Below are positions 8,476 to 16,533 of a stretch of DNA of 64,000 bases, piece after piece; the first letter of the stretch is position 1; every line of letters starts with the position of its first letter. The DNA is taken from assembly GCA_900541865.1 (NCBI GenBank), contig UQLO01000004.1, positions 1 through 64,000 on the forward strand, in the 5' to 3' direction. A program made the position numbers and the translations under genes. Under the pieces are notes generated by a model. That model ran no database searches and was not told the origin of the DNA. It was given only the letters and a program-made list of their open reading frames with translations. Source of the DNA: an uncultured Porphyromonadaceae bacterium. GTDB lineage: Bacteria; Bacteroidota; Bacteroidia; Bacteroidales; Muribaculaceae.

Positions 8476-9884
8476 TGGCGCGCAAACGTAAACCACTGCC
8501 TCTTATAGAAAACCTTACCATCACCGACGTGGCAGCCGAGGGAAACGCCCTCGGCCGCCACGACGAGATGGTGGTTTTTGTGCCTTTCGCCGCTCCCGGC
8601 GATGTCGTCGACGTTCAGCTGGAGAAGAAACGCAGCAGCTATGCCCAGGGGCGCATTCACCGTCTGGTCAGAGCCGGCGAGCTCCGTATAGTGCCCCGTT
8701 GCCGCCATTTCACCGTGTGCGGGGGCTGTCGCTGGCAACATCTGCCCTATACCTACCAGCTTGAGTGCAAGCGACGCCAGGTTGTCGACGCCCTGGAGCG
8801 CATCGCAAAAGTGGAGCTTCCCGAAATACCCATGACGCTCGGCAGCGACCGCATATGGGAGTACCGCAACAAAATGGAGTATACCTTCTCCAACAAGCTG
8901 TGGCTCACCCGCGAGCAGCTCGAAAGCGGCGAGGACTTCCCCGACCGCGATGCCGCCGGATTCCATATCCCCGGCGCCTTCGACAAAGTGCTCGACATCA
9001 GCGAATGTTTCCTGCAGGACAGCCTCGGCGACCGCATCCGCCTCTTTGTCAAGGACTACGGCAAGGCTCACGGGCTGCCTTTCTACGACCTGCGCGAAAA
9101 CCGCGGCTTCCTGCGCAACTTGATGATACGCATCGCCTCCACAGGCGAAGTGATGACCGTGCTGCAGGTCGGCGAAGACCGCCCCGACGAGCTCAAGGCT
9201 CTTCTGGAGGCTATGCAGGCCCGCTTCCCGGAGATTACGAGCCTGATGTATGTGGTCAACACAAAGGTCAACGACACCATCGGCGACCTCGACATCCAAC
9301 TCTTTGCAGGCAAGCCATATATCGAGGAGCGAATGGAGAACCTGCGCTTCCGCATCGGCCCCAAGTCGTTCTACCAGACTAACTCGGAGCAGGCCCTGCG
9401 CCTATACTCCGTGGTGCGCGACATGGCGCGGCTGACAGGCGCCGAACTCGTCTACGACCTCTACACCGGCACCGGCACCATCGCCAATTTTGTGGCCGCA
9501 AGGGCCCGTAAGGTGGTCGGGGTGGAGTATGTGGAGGACGCCATTCGCGACGCCCGCATAAATTCCGAAGTCAACGGCTTGAACAACACGCTTTTCTTCG
9601 CCGGCGACATGAAAGATGTGCTTACCGACGACTTCATCGCCGAGCATGGCCGTCCGGACGTGATGATAGTGGATCCGCCGCGCGCCGGCATGCACACCGA
9701 CGTGGTCGACACCATACTTCGCGCCGAACCGCCCGTAATCGTCTATGTGAGCTGCAATCCGGCCACGCAAGCCCGCGACATAGCCCTGCTGGACTGCAAA
9801 TATGCCGTCGAGGCCGTGCAGCCGGTGGATATGTTCCCCCACACGGCCCACGTCGAGAACGTGGTGCGCCTTGTTCGCCGCTGA
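8475..9884 (+). CDS. rlmD: 23S rRNA (uracil-C5)-methyltransferase, RlmD/RumA family
   Basis: A 469-residue SAM-dependent enzyme that methylates C5 of a uracil in 23S rRNA. Order: N-terminal TRAM domain (about 10-70), an iron-sulfur cysteine cluster CRHFTVCGGC near 75-86 with a further Cys in SECFLQDS, a central domain, the SAM-binding loop DLYTGTGTIANF near 327-338, and the catalytic VSCNPATQARD near 424-434. It overlaps valS by one base. Family members act on U1939 (RlmD), U747 (RlmC) or tRNA (TrmA); the cluster and TRAM favour RlmD, but the exact site is inferred. Confidence 0.93.
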   Translation: MARKRKPLPLIENLTITDVAAEGNALGRHDEMVVFVPFAAPGDVVDVQLEKKRSSYAQGRIHRLVRAGELRIVPRCRHFTVCGGCRWQHLPYTYQLECKRRQVVDALERIAKVELPEIPMTLGSDRIWEYRNKMEYTFSNKLWLTREQLESGEDFPDRDAAGFHIPGAFDKVLDISECFLQDSLGDRIRLFVKDYGKAHGLPFYDLRENRGFLRNLMIRIASTGEVMTVLQVGEDRPDELKALLEAMQARFPEITSLMYVVNTKVNDTIGDLDIQLFAGKPYIEERMENLRFRIGPKSFYQTNSEQALRLYSVVRDMARLTGAELVYDLYTGTGTIANFVAARARKVVGVEYVEDAIRDARINSEVNGLNNTLFFAGDMKDVLTDDFIAEHGRPDVMIVDPPRAGMHTDVVDTILRAEPPVIVYVSCNPATQARDIALLDCKYAVEAVQPVDMFPHTAHVENVVRLVRR

Positions 9885-9893
9885 GGAGGCTGC

Positions 9894-10370
9894 TCAGCCC
9901 TCTTCGGCGAGCCTCTCGGCCAGACGCGAGTTGTAGTACTCGGGGTCGCCGGTGACCTCCTTCCCTATGAAGTCCGGCAGCGGGCAGGGCAGGGGGGCGT
10001 CGGCCTCCGGAAGCTCTATCTCGGCCAGCACAAGGGGCGCCAGGGCGCCGTGGAACTCATCCACCTCCCAAGTCAGGCCTCCGGCAGCGGGCACGAGGTA
10101 ACGCGTTTTGGCCAGCGGGACCGTGACGGCACACTCGCCGATCATGGCGCGGGCGTCGGCAAGGGGTATTTCGTACTCCCATTCGCCGCGCACGGCGCCC
10201 CGGTTGCGGCTTTTCACCGTCAGGAAGGCTCGGTCGCCGGCGATGCGCACCCGCACCGTGCAGTCGGCGTTGGTGCTCAGATAGGCCTGTGTCAGTTCTG
10301 TGGCTTTGACGGCCTGAGTGCGGTAGCTGCTGCCGCTCACCAGAAACTTGCGTTCGATTTCTTTTGCCAT
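9894..10370 (-). CDS. CYTH-domain protein (triphosphate tunnel enzyme family)
   Basis: A 158-residue protein with the EIERKFLV signature at 4-11, further acidic and basic tunnel residues (TVRVRI, AFLTVKSR, EWEYEIPL, KTRYLV, WEVDEFHG) and the terminal IGKEVTGDPEYYN pattern. CYTH proteins hydrolyse inorganic triphosphate or, less often, make cyclic AMP; the short bacterial type seen here is usually a tripolyphosphatase, which is inference. It converges on rlmD with a 9-base gap and shares a very tight divergent promoter region with the DUF5686 gene. Confidence 0.9.
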   Translation of the reverse strand: MAKEIERKFLVSGSSYRTQAVKATELTQAYLSTNADCTVRVRIAGDRAFLTVKSRNRGAVRGEWEYEIPLADARAMIGECAVTVPLAKTRYLVPAAGGLTWEVDEFHGALAPLVLAEIELPEADAPLPCPLPDFIGKEVTGDPEYYNSRLAERLAEEG

Positions 10371-10377
10371 GGCTGCT

Positions 10378-10395
10378 TAAATTTGTGCAAAAATA
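10378..10395. promoter_or_regulatory. Interlocked divergent -7 boxes (CYTH / DUF5686)
   Basis: TAAATTTG at 10378-10385 reads plus; TATTTTTG, reading minus, occupies 10395-10388. The two boxes are only two bases apart and face inward. The plus start would fall near 10392, about 17 bases before the ATG at 10409. The minus start would fall near 10382, about 11 bases before its ATG at 10370. I found no clear -33 elements. Confidence 0.5.
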
Positions 10396-10408
10396 CAAAA
10401 ACTTGCTG

Positions 10409-12937
10409 ATGAACCCAAAAATACTGCTCGCCGCAGCTCTCATGCTTGCCGGCATCACAGCCTCCGGCGCGCGCCCCGACGGCCCGCAGCGGGTCACCGG
10501 CATAGTGCGTGACTCGGCCAGCACAGAAGGCTTGCCCTACGCCTCGGTGCGCGCCGGAGCGGCTGCCGCCGTGGCCGGAGCGGACGGTATTTTCAGCATT
10601 GTGGTGCAGCCGCAGGCCGACAGCCTCACAGTGGCTATGCAGGGGTACCGCACCAAGTCCGTGCCTTTGTGGACCACCAGCCTCAATCTCTACGACATCT
10701 ATCTTGCGCCCGCTCCCATGCAGCTTCGCGAGGTCGTGGTCAACAAGCAGCGATACTCCAAACGAAACAATCCGGCCGTGGCCTTCGCCGAGCGCCTTCG
10801 CCGGTCCGACCGAAGCACCGACCCCACCCGGCGCCCTATCTATAGCTATGACCGCTACGAGCGAATCACAATAGGCCTCAACGACTACGACGCCGGCGCT
10901 CCAACCGGCCTCAACCGCCGCTTCGACTTCCTGGCCGAGCACGTCGACACCTCCGCCATCACGGGCAAGCCGGTGCTTACCTTAGCCGTCAACGAGCGCG
11001 CCTCGGAGGTGGGCTGGCGAGACGGCACACGGCGCGAACTCGTCACGGGCCTGCGCCAGCGCGGCCTCGACGATGTTGTTGAAGCCGGCAATATGCAAAC
11101 CATACTCAGCGACGCCTTCCGCGAGATAGACCTCTTCGACAACGACATCATGCTGATGCGAAACAGCTTCGTGAGCCCTCTGTCGCCGCTCGCTCCCGAC
11201 TGCTACCGCTTCTATCTGGTCGACACCGTCAAAATTGAAGGCACAGACTGCGCCGTGCTCGCCTTCTATCCCCGCGGTCATATAGGCAACGGCTTTGCAG
11301 GCCACGTCTACGTCAGCGGCGACACCACGCTCAACATACGTCGCGTCGAGATGCGAAACCGCACCGAGTCCACCCTGAACTTCATCGACGCACTTAATAT
11401 AGTCCAGACCTTCGACGTCGCCCCCGACGGCTCGCGCCTTAAGCGCACCGACGACCTGGCCCTGCAGATGACAGTGCTCCCCGGCACGCCCTCCATCTAC
11501 GTGGGGCGCCACATCGAGCAGACCAACCACAGTTTCACCACCCTGCCGGACAGCTCTCTTTTTGCCTCCATAGGCGAAGTGAGCGTGGCCGACGGAGCCA
11601 TGAGGCGCGACGATTTCTTCTGGGACACTCAACGGCTGGTGCCGGAGGCCGCAGGGGAGTCCAAAGTCGACCTGCTGATGAGCCGCCTGCGGGCAAACAA
11701 GGTGTTCTACTACGGCGAAAAGTTCGTGCGACGTCTCTTCACGGGCTATTGGCCCACCGGCGACCCCAGCCGCTTCGACTTCGGGCCAATCAACACCACC
11801 GCAAGCTACAACGCCCTCGAAGGCCTGCGCCTGCGCGCCGGAGGCATGACCACGGCTGCCCTCTCGCCACGGTGGTTTGCCCGAGGCTACGTGGCCTACG
11901 GCTTTCGCGACAGGCGATGGAAGTACTCCGGCGAGCTGGAGTACTCCTTCAACAAAAAAGAGTATCACTCGCGGGAGTTCCCGATTCATTCGGTAAAACT
12001 CAAGCATATGTACGACCTCGACCGTATCGGCGCGCAATATCTCTTCACCAGCGCCGACAACTTCGTGCTCAGCCTTACGCGTATGCCCGCCCGCCTCGAC
12101 ACCTACCGCCGTCTCTCGCAGCTCGAATACGTCCTTGAGCTGCGCAATAATTTCTCGCTGAAAGCCTCGCTGGAATACGTCACCCAGGAGCCGAGCCGCT
12201 TTGTACCCTTCCGCACCTTCGCGGGTGAGGAGCTGCGGCGCTTCAGCCAGGCCGCCCTCGACGTGGAGTTGCGCTATGCCCCCGGCGAGAAGTTTTACCA
12301 GATGCGTACAGCCCGCTTTCCCATCAACCTCGACGCGCCCACCTTCACCCTTCGTCACCGCTTCAGCCCCGGAGGTTTCTTAGGCAGTCGCTACACCGTC
12401 AACCGCACCGAAATGAGCTTCTCGAAGCGCTTCTGGCTTAGCGTGGCCGGAAAGTTGGATGTGGCCGTCGGTGCAGGCCATGTGTGGTCCCAAGCGCCGT
12501 TTATGGAACTCTGCATCCCCAACGCCAACCTCTCGTACACCATCCAGCCGCAGAGTTTCGCGCTGATGTCGCCGATGGAATTTATCAATACCACCTATGG
12601 CTCGCTTTTCCTGACCTACCATCTCGAGGGTCTCATTTTCAACCATATTCCCCTGGTGCGCAAGGCCGGCCTGCGCGAAATCGTGGGCTTCAGCGCGCTG
12701 TGGGGACGCCGGGCAGCCTACGCAACTCCCTCCGCCGCCCGCCCCGACCTGCTGATGTTCCCCGCCGACGCTCCGGCCAACAGCATGCACGACGGCCCGT
12801 ATATGGAAATATCGGCCGGTCTGGACAATGTGCTTCGCTGCCTGCGATTTGACTATTACTGGCGCCTGAGCTACCGCAACGTACCCTACGAAATAGACCG
12901 CTCCGGCCTGCGCGTGGCCCTCCACCTCACCTTCTGA
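10409..12937 (+). CDS. DUF5686 outer-membrane protein with carboxypeptidase-like regulatory domain
   Basis: An 842-residue protein. A signal peptide (MNPKILLAAALMLAG, cleaved near ITASGA) is followed by a CarboxypepD-reg-like beta sandwich (about 25-105: VTGIVRDSASTEGLPYASV), which is also found at the start of TonB receptors. DUF5686 then fills the rest with aromatic-rich alternating strands and ends in HLTF, typical of an outer-membrane barrel. The ATG at 10409 is chosen because it begins the signal peptide; the upstream ATG at 10364 lies in the promoter. Function of the family is not established; it is common across Bacteroidota. Monocistronic here. Confidence 0.88.
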   Translation: MNPKILLAAALMLAGITASGARPDGPQRVTGIVRDSASTEGLPYASVRAGAAAAVAGADGIFSIVVQPQADSLTVAMQGYRTKSVPLWTTSLNLYDIYLAPAPMQLREVVVNKQRYSKRNNPAVAFAERLRRSDRSTDPTRRPIYSYDRYERITIGLNDYDAGAPTGLNRRFDFLAEHVDTSAITGKPVLTLAVNERASEVGWRDGTRRELVTGLRQRGLDDVVEAGNMQTILSDAFREIDLFDNDIMLMRNSFVSPLSPLAPDCYRFYLVDTVKIEGTDCAVLAFYPRGHIGNGFAGHVYVSGDTTLNIRRVEMRNRTESTLNFIDALNIVQTFDVAPDGSRLKRTDDLALQMTVLPGTPSIYVGRHIEQTNHSFTTLPDSSLFASIGEVSVADGAMRRDDFFWDTQRLVPEAAGESKVDLLMSRLRANKVFYYGEKFVRRLFTGYWPTGDPSRFDFGPINTTASYNALEGLRLRAGGMTTAALSPRWFARGYVAYGFRDRRWKYSGELEYSFNKKEYHSREFPIHSVKLKHMYDLDRIGAQYLFTSADNFVLSLTRMPARLDTYRRLSQLEYVLELRNNFSLKASLEYVTQEPSRFVPFRTFAGEELRRFSQAALDVELRYAPGEKFYQMRTARFPINLDAPTFTLRHRFSPGGFLGSRYTVNRTEMSFSKRFWLSVAGKLDVAVGAGHVWSQAPFMELCIPNANLSYTIQPQSFALMSPMEFINTTYGSLFLTYHLEGLIFNHIPLVRKAGLREIVGFSALWGRRAAYATPSAARPDLLMFPADAPANSMHDGPYMEISAGLDNVLRCLRFDYYWRLSYRNVPYEIDRSGLRVALHLTF

Positions 12938-12950
12938 TTCGGGCGGGTAC

Positions 12951-13014
12951 AAAAAAAATTGATTGTCTCTCGACAACCAATCCAGTTAACCTTAAATCTA
13001 TACCATGAAAAACA
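12951..13014 (-). ncRNA. Candidate small RNA with its own promoter and terminator
   Basis: In the convergent gap between DUF5686 and MATE, the minus strand carries a full promoter (TAACTTTG at 13027-13020), about 64 bases without a gene, and an intrinsic terminator. The terminator stem pairs 12958-12967 with 12972-12981 (9 of 10 pairs, loop TCTC in plus orientation), followed on the minus strand by eight T (12958-12951). No adjacent minus-strand gene is expressed from it. A plus-strand micro-frame (ATG AAA AAC ACG, then ATG CAA AGT TAA) lies opposite but probably has no meaning. Target unknown. Confidence 0.7.
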
Positions 13015-13019
13015 CGATG

Positions 13020-13051
13020 CAAAGTTAAGCAGGGAAGCACTGCCGCGCAAG
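13020..13051 (-). promoter_or_regulatory. Promoter of the candidate small RNA
   Basis: On the minus strand: CTTG at 13051-13048, a 20-base spacer and TAACTTTG at 13027-13020. The start point would be near 13014. The rest of the gap to 13245 shows nothing I can name. Confidence 0.65.
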
Positions 13052-13245
13052 ACAAACAGATGCTTTTTGCTTTGGTATTAACATATTTTAAAGGTAGACT
13101 TGGCCGGTCGAATCTAATTTGCCGCTTTTTGCCAGTTGTGGCGCTCCCATTCTTGCAGATTGTCAAAAATTACAACGTTCAGAAAAAGCTGCTGCGAAGA
13201 TGCTTTTTTAACACTGATTAACAATGACCTTTTTCGTGCTTTCTA

Positions 13246-14520
13246 TCAGCTCTTTAGGTTGCGTGCGCCGATGGCTTCCACCACCCCTCGCGTGAGCAGG
13301 TAGGCGTCGAATGCCAGCCACAGGAAGTGGTTCGAACGCGGAAGCGCCATATACAGCCCGAAGAAAAGAGCCATTGCGCATGCCATCGCCAGCAGCATAA
13401 GGCGAGTACGCGTCAGGCCCACCAAAATACCGTCGTAGATAAAGGCCGTAAAACCGCAAAGAGGCATAGCCACAACCCACGGCACATATTCGCGGGCCAC
13501 CGAAATGACGTTTGCATCGTCGGTAAGCAGCTTCATCAGCAATTCGGCTCCAAAGAGAAAAACCAAAGCGCAGACCGCTGCGCAGACCGCACCAATCCGC
13601 TCCAGAAGGCGCACAAGACGGCTTAGGGAGGCTGTGTCGGCGATGCCGTGGTATTTTCCCGCAAGTGCCTCGGCGGCGTAGGCGAATCCGTCCATAAAGA
13701 ACGAAAAGAGCATGAAAAGCTGGAGCAGAAGGGCATTTGCGGCAAGCACATCGACGCCGGATGTCGCTCCTGAGTGGGTGAACCACAGCGTGACGGCCAC
13801 AAGGCAGGCCGTGCGCAGAAAAATGTCGGAATTGACCCTCACAAAGCGCCAAAGACCGCTGCCCACAAGGCTTTTGAAGCTTTTCGGGGCCTCAGGCCGA
13901 TATTTGAAGCCGATGATGAGCAGGGCGCACAGAAAGCCCGTCCATTGCGCCGCCAGTGTGCCCGTGGCCACGCCTTCGATGGTCCAACTCAGACCGAAAA
14001 CGAGGAAGCACGAAAGGGCGATGTTGAAGATATTGGCTGTCAGGGCCACCGCCATGGTGGCGCGGGTGTTCTGCATGCCGATCAGCCATCCCAGAGTGGC
14101 GTAGGTGCCCAGCATGGCCGGCGCGCCCCAGATGACGATGCGGAAATAGCGGTCGGCCAGAGCGGCAGCACCGTCGTCGGCATCCATAAAGGCCAGGGCA
14201 GTGCGGCAAATAGGCTCGGAAAGCGCAATCAGAAGCACTCCCAGCGCACCCGCAAGCAGCAGCGACTGCCATAGCACCCTCGAAGCGGCCTCCGGACGGT
14301 GGCACACCTGAGCCGTAAGCCCCGTGGTGCCCATGCGCAGAAAGTTGAAGAGCCAGTAGAGGGTGTTGAACAGCGTGCCGCCCAGCGCGACTGCCCCTAT
14401 ATAGTCAGCCCCGCCGATGTGGCCCGTTACGGCCATGTCGGCGAGGCTGAGAAGGGGCGTCGTGATATTGGTTATGATGGCCGGGACGGCCAGCGCGGCA
14501 ATTTCACGGCGGAGCGACAT
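13246..14520 (-). CDS. MATE-family efflux transporter (DinF-like)
   Basis: A 424-residue polytopic inner-membrane protein with about twelve hydrophobic segments in two bundles. The start MSLRREIAALAVPAIITNIT and the following ADMAVTGHIGG are characteristic of the DinF branch of MATE antiporters, which expel organic cations or drugs in exchange for Na+ or H+. It starts six bases after the OPT stop and is the last gene of the par-led minus-strand run. Substrate cannot be told from sequence. Confidence 0.92.
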   Translation of the reverse strand: MSLRREIAALAVPAIITNITTPLLSLADMAVTGHIGGADYIGAVALGGTLFNTLYWLFNFLRMGTTGLTAQVCHRPEAASRVLWQSLLLAGALGVLLIALSEPICRTALAFMDADDGAAALADRYFRIVIWGAPAMLGTYATLGWLIGMQNTRATMAVALTANIFNIALSCFLVFGLSWTIEGVATGTLAAQWTGFLCALLIIGFKYRPEAPKSFKSLVGSGLWRFVRVNSDIFLRTACLVAVTLWFTHSGATSGVDVLAANALLLQLFMLFSFFMDGFAYAAEALAGKYHGIADTASLSRLVRLLERIGAVCAAVCALVFLFGAELLMKLLTDDANVISVAREYVPWVVAMPLCGFTAFIYDGILVGLTRTRLMLLAMACAMALFFGLYMALPRSNHFLWLAFDAYLLTRGVVEAIGARNLKS

Positions 14521-14526
14521 CGACTC

Positions 14527-16512
14527 TTAGAGTTTGGCCCGGCGGGAGTCGAAGTAGAGATAGGCGATAATAAGACCGTAGGCCACCAGACCCAGAATCT
14601 GAGGACGGAATTCCATGCCGTTTTCGGGCACGGGCACACCACACATAATAGTAATGGCAGCCAGCACGCCGAAGAGAGCGCCGCCGGCGATGAGTCCCGA
14701 GGCGATGAGAGTGCCGCGGTCGGTGCGGGCGCGGTTGAGTGCTTCGCTCTTGGAGCTGTGGCTGACGAAGTAGGCAATCAGACCGCCCACGAGCATAGGA
14801 GTGTTGAGCGAAAGCGGCAGGAACATACCCAGGCAGAAGGGCAGAGCCGGCACGCCAAGCCAGTTGAGAATAACGGCCAGGAAGGCTCCGATGATATAGA
14901 GCGTCCAGGGTGCGCCCTGGTTGAACATCATAGGCTCGATGACCTGTGCCATAGCGTTGGCCTGCGGAGCCTGCAGACCATTCTCGCCGAAGCCATATAC
15001 GTCGTTGAGCAGCATCATCACGCCGCCGACGGTGGCTGCCGACACCAAAGTGCCCAGAAACTTCCAGCTCTCCTGTTTGCGGGGCGTGGAGCCCAGCCAG
15101 TAGCCTACCTTGAGGTCGGTGACGAAGCCGCCAGCCATCGAAAGAGCAGTGCAGACCACACCACCGAGCACCATGGCGGCCACGATGCCGCTTGCGCCCT
15201 GAAGGCCGATTGCCACAAAGACACCGGCGGCTACGATGAGAGTCATGATAGTCATGCCGCTGACCGGGTTGCTCCCCACTATGGCAATGGCATTGGCGGC
15301 TACGGTGGTGAAGAGGAAGGCAATCACCGTCACTACCACCCAAGCGGCCAGCGCCTGCCACCAGCAGTTTATCACACCGAACCAGAAGAAGGCCAGCACG
15401 GCCAGCAGGGCAATGCCGGTGAAATAAGCGATGTGCTTCATCGATATATCCGTCTGCCAGCGAACCGCTTTCTTGGTCTGGCCGGAGCCTTTGAGCTCGC
15501 GGGCGGCAAGTCCGAAGGCGCTCCCGATGATGGAGCGGCTCTTGATGATGCCGATGATGCCGGCCATGGCGATGCCGCCGATGCCGATGAGGCGGGCGTA
15601 GTTCTTGAAGATGGCGGTGGTGTCCATGGCGGCTATTTCAGCCGAGCCGTAGGTGCCCAGCAGAGGAATGATGAACCACCACACAAACACCGAGCCGGCG
15701 AAGATGATGAAGGCGTACTTCAGGCCCACGATATATCCCAGGCCGAGCACTGCCGCTCCGGTGTTGCAGGAGAAGACAAACTTGGTCTTGTCGGCCACTG
15801 CCTGGCCCCATGTGTAGGCTGTGGTGGTGACCGTCTCCGTCCAGAAGCCCACGGTGGCCACTATGTAGTCGTAGATGCCGCCGATGAGCGAGGCTATCAC
15901 CAGCAGCTTGGCCTGACCGCCGGCGCTGCCCTTGGCGGCGTTGCCGCTGGCGAGCACCTGCGTGGTGGCCGTGGCTTCCGGGAAGGGGTATTTGCCGTGC
16001 ATATCCTTGACGAAGTACTTGCGGAAGGGGATGAAGAAGAGGATGCCCAGAACACCACCCAGCAGGGAGCTGAGGAAAATCTGCAGGAAGTTGATGGTGA
16101 TTTCCGGATATTTTTCCTTGAGGATGTAGAGCGCCGGGAGGGTGAAGATGGCGCCGGCCACAATCACGCCGGAGCATGCGCCGATACTCTGAATGATGAC
16201 ATTCTGCCCCAGGGCGTCTTTCTTCTTGAGCATGCCGCTGAGGCCCACGGCGATGATGGCGATAGGAATAGCGGCTTCGAAGACCTGACCGACCTTGAGG
16301 CCCAGATAGGCGGCGGCGGCGCTGAACACCACAGCCAGGATAAGGCCGGTGATGACAGAGTAAGGGGTCACCTCAGCATACTCCCGGGCAGGGTGCATCA
16401 GAGGACGGTACTCCTCGTCTTTGCCCAGCTCGACGAAGGCGTTTTCCGGAAGGTCTACGGGATCCACGTCTGCCGGCGGCAGATCCGGGGTGTTGTAGTT
16501 TTTTTCTTTCAT
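14527..16512 (-). CDS. OPT-family oligopeptide transporter
   Basis: A 661-residue inner-membrane protein with 14 or more hydrophobic segments after a short Pro/Asp-rich cytoplasmic N-terminus (LPPADVDPVDLPENAF). Landmarks of the bacterial OPT branch: SVITGLILAVVFSAAAAYLGLKVGQ, GACSGVIVAGAIFTLPAL and the HGKYPFPEATATTQVLA region. Members carry peptides or metal-chelate complexes with protons. It starts 21 bases after the transglycosylase and precedes MATE. In relatives I know, the gene after the LysM transglycosylase is often a RelA/SpoT homologue, so this neighbour is a local difference. Confidence 0.93.
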   Translation of the reverse strand: MKEKNYNTPDLPPADVDPVDLPENAFVELGKDEEYRPLMHPAREYAEVTPYSVITGLILAVVFSAAAAYLGLKVGQVFEAAIPIAIIAVGLSGMLKKKDALGQNVIIQSIGACSGVIVAGAIFTLPALYILKEKYPEITINFLQIFLSSLLGGVLGILFFIPFRKYFVKDMHGKYPFPEATATTQVLASGNAAKGSAGGQAKLLVIASLIGGIYDYIVATVGFWTETVTTTAYTWGQAVADKTKFVFSCNTGAAVLGLGYIVGLKYAFIIFAGSVFVWWFIIPLLGTYGSAEIAAMDTTAIFKNYARLIGIGGIAMAGIIGIIKSRSIIGSAFGLAARELKGSGQTKKAVRWQTDISMKHIAYFTGIALLAVLAFFWFGVINCWWQALAAWVVVTVIAFLFTTVAANAIAIVGSNPVSGMTIMTLIVAAGVFVAIGLQGASGIVAAMVLGGVVCTALSMAGGFVTDLKVGYWLGSTPRKQESWKFLGTLVSAATVGGVMMLLNDVYGFGENGLQAPQANAMAQVIEPMMFNQGAPWTLYIIGAFLAVILNWLGVPALPFCLGMFLPLSLNTPMLVGGLIAYFVSHSSKSEALNRARTDRGTLIASGLIAGGALFGVLAAITIMCGVPVPENGMEFRPQILGLVAYGLIIAYLYFDSRRAKL

Positions 16513-16533
16513 GCGGATTTATGTGATAAGGAT

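Noticed and set aside
5692..8496. A minus-strand open frame of about 930 codons opposite valS
   Set aside because: Antisense to an unambiguous synthetase; composition is that of a GC-rich antisense shadow.
13003..13026. A tiny plus-strand leader peptide (seven codons) near 13 kb
   Set aside because: There is no downstream plus-strand gene for it to control, and the sequence is better explained as the complement of the small RNA and its promoter.
12927..13166. A 79-codon minus-strand open frame in the gap after DUF5686
   Set aside because: It spans the small-RNA promoter and terminator and has no recognisable domain.
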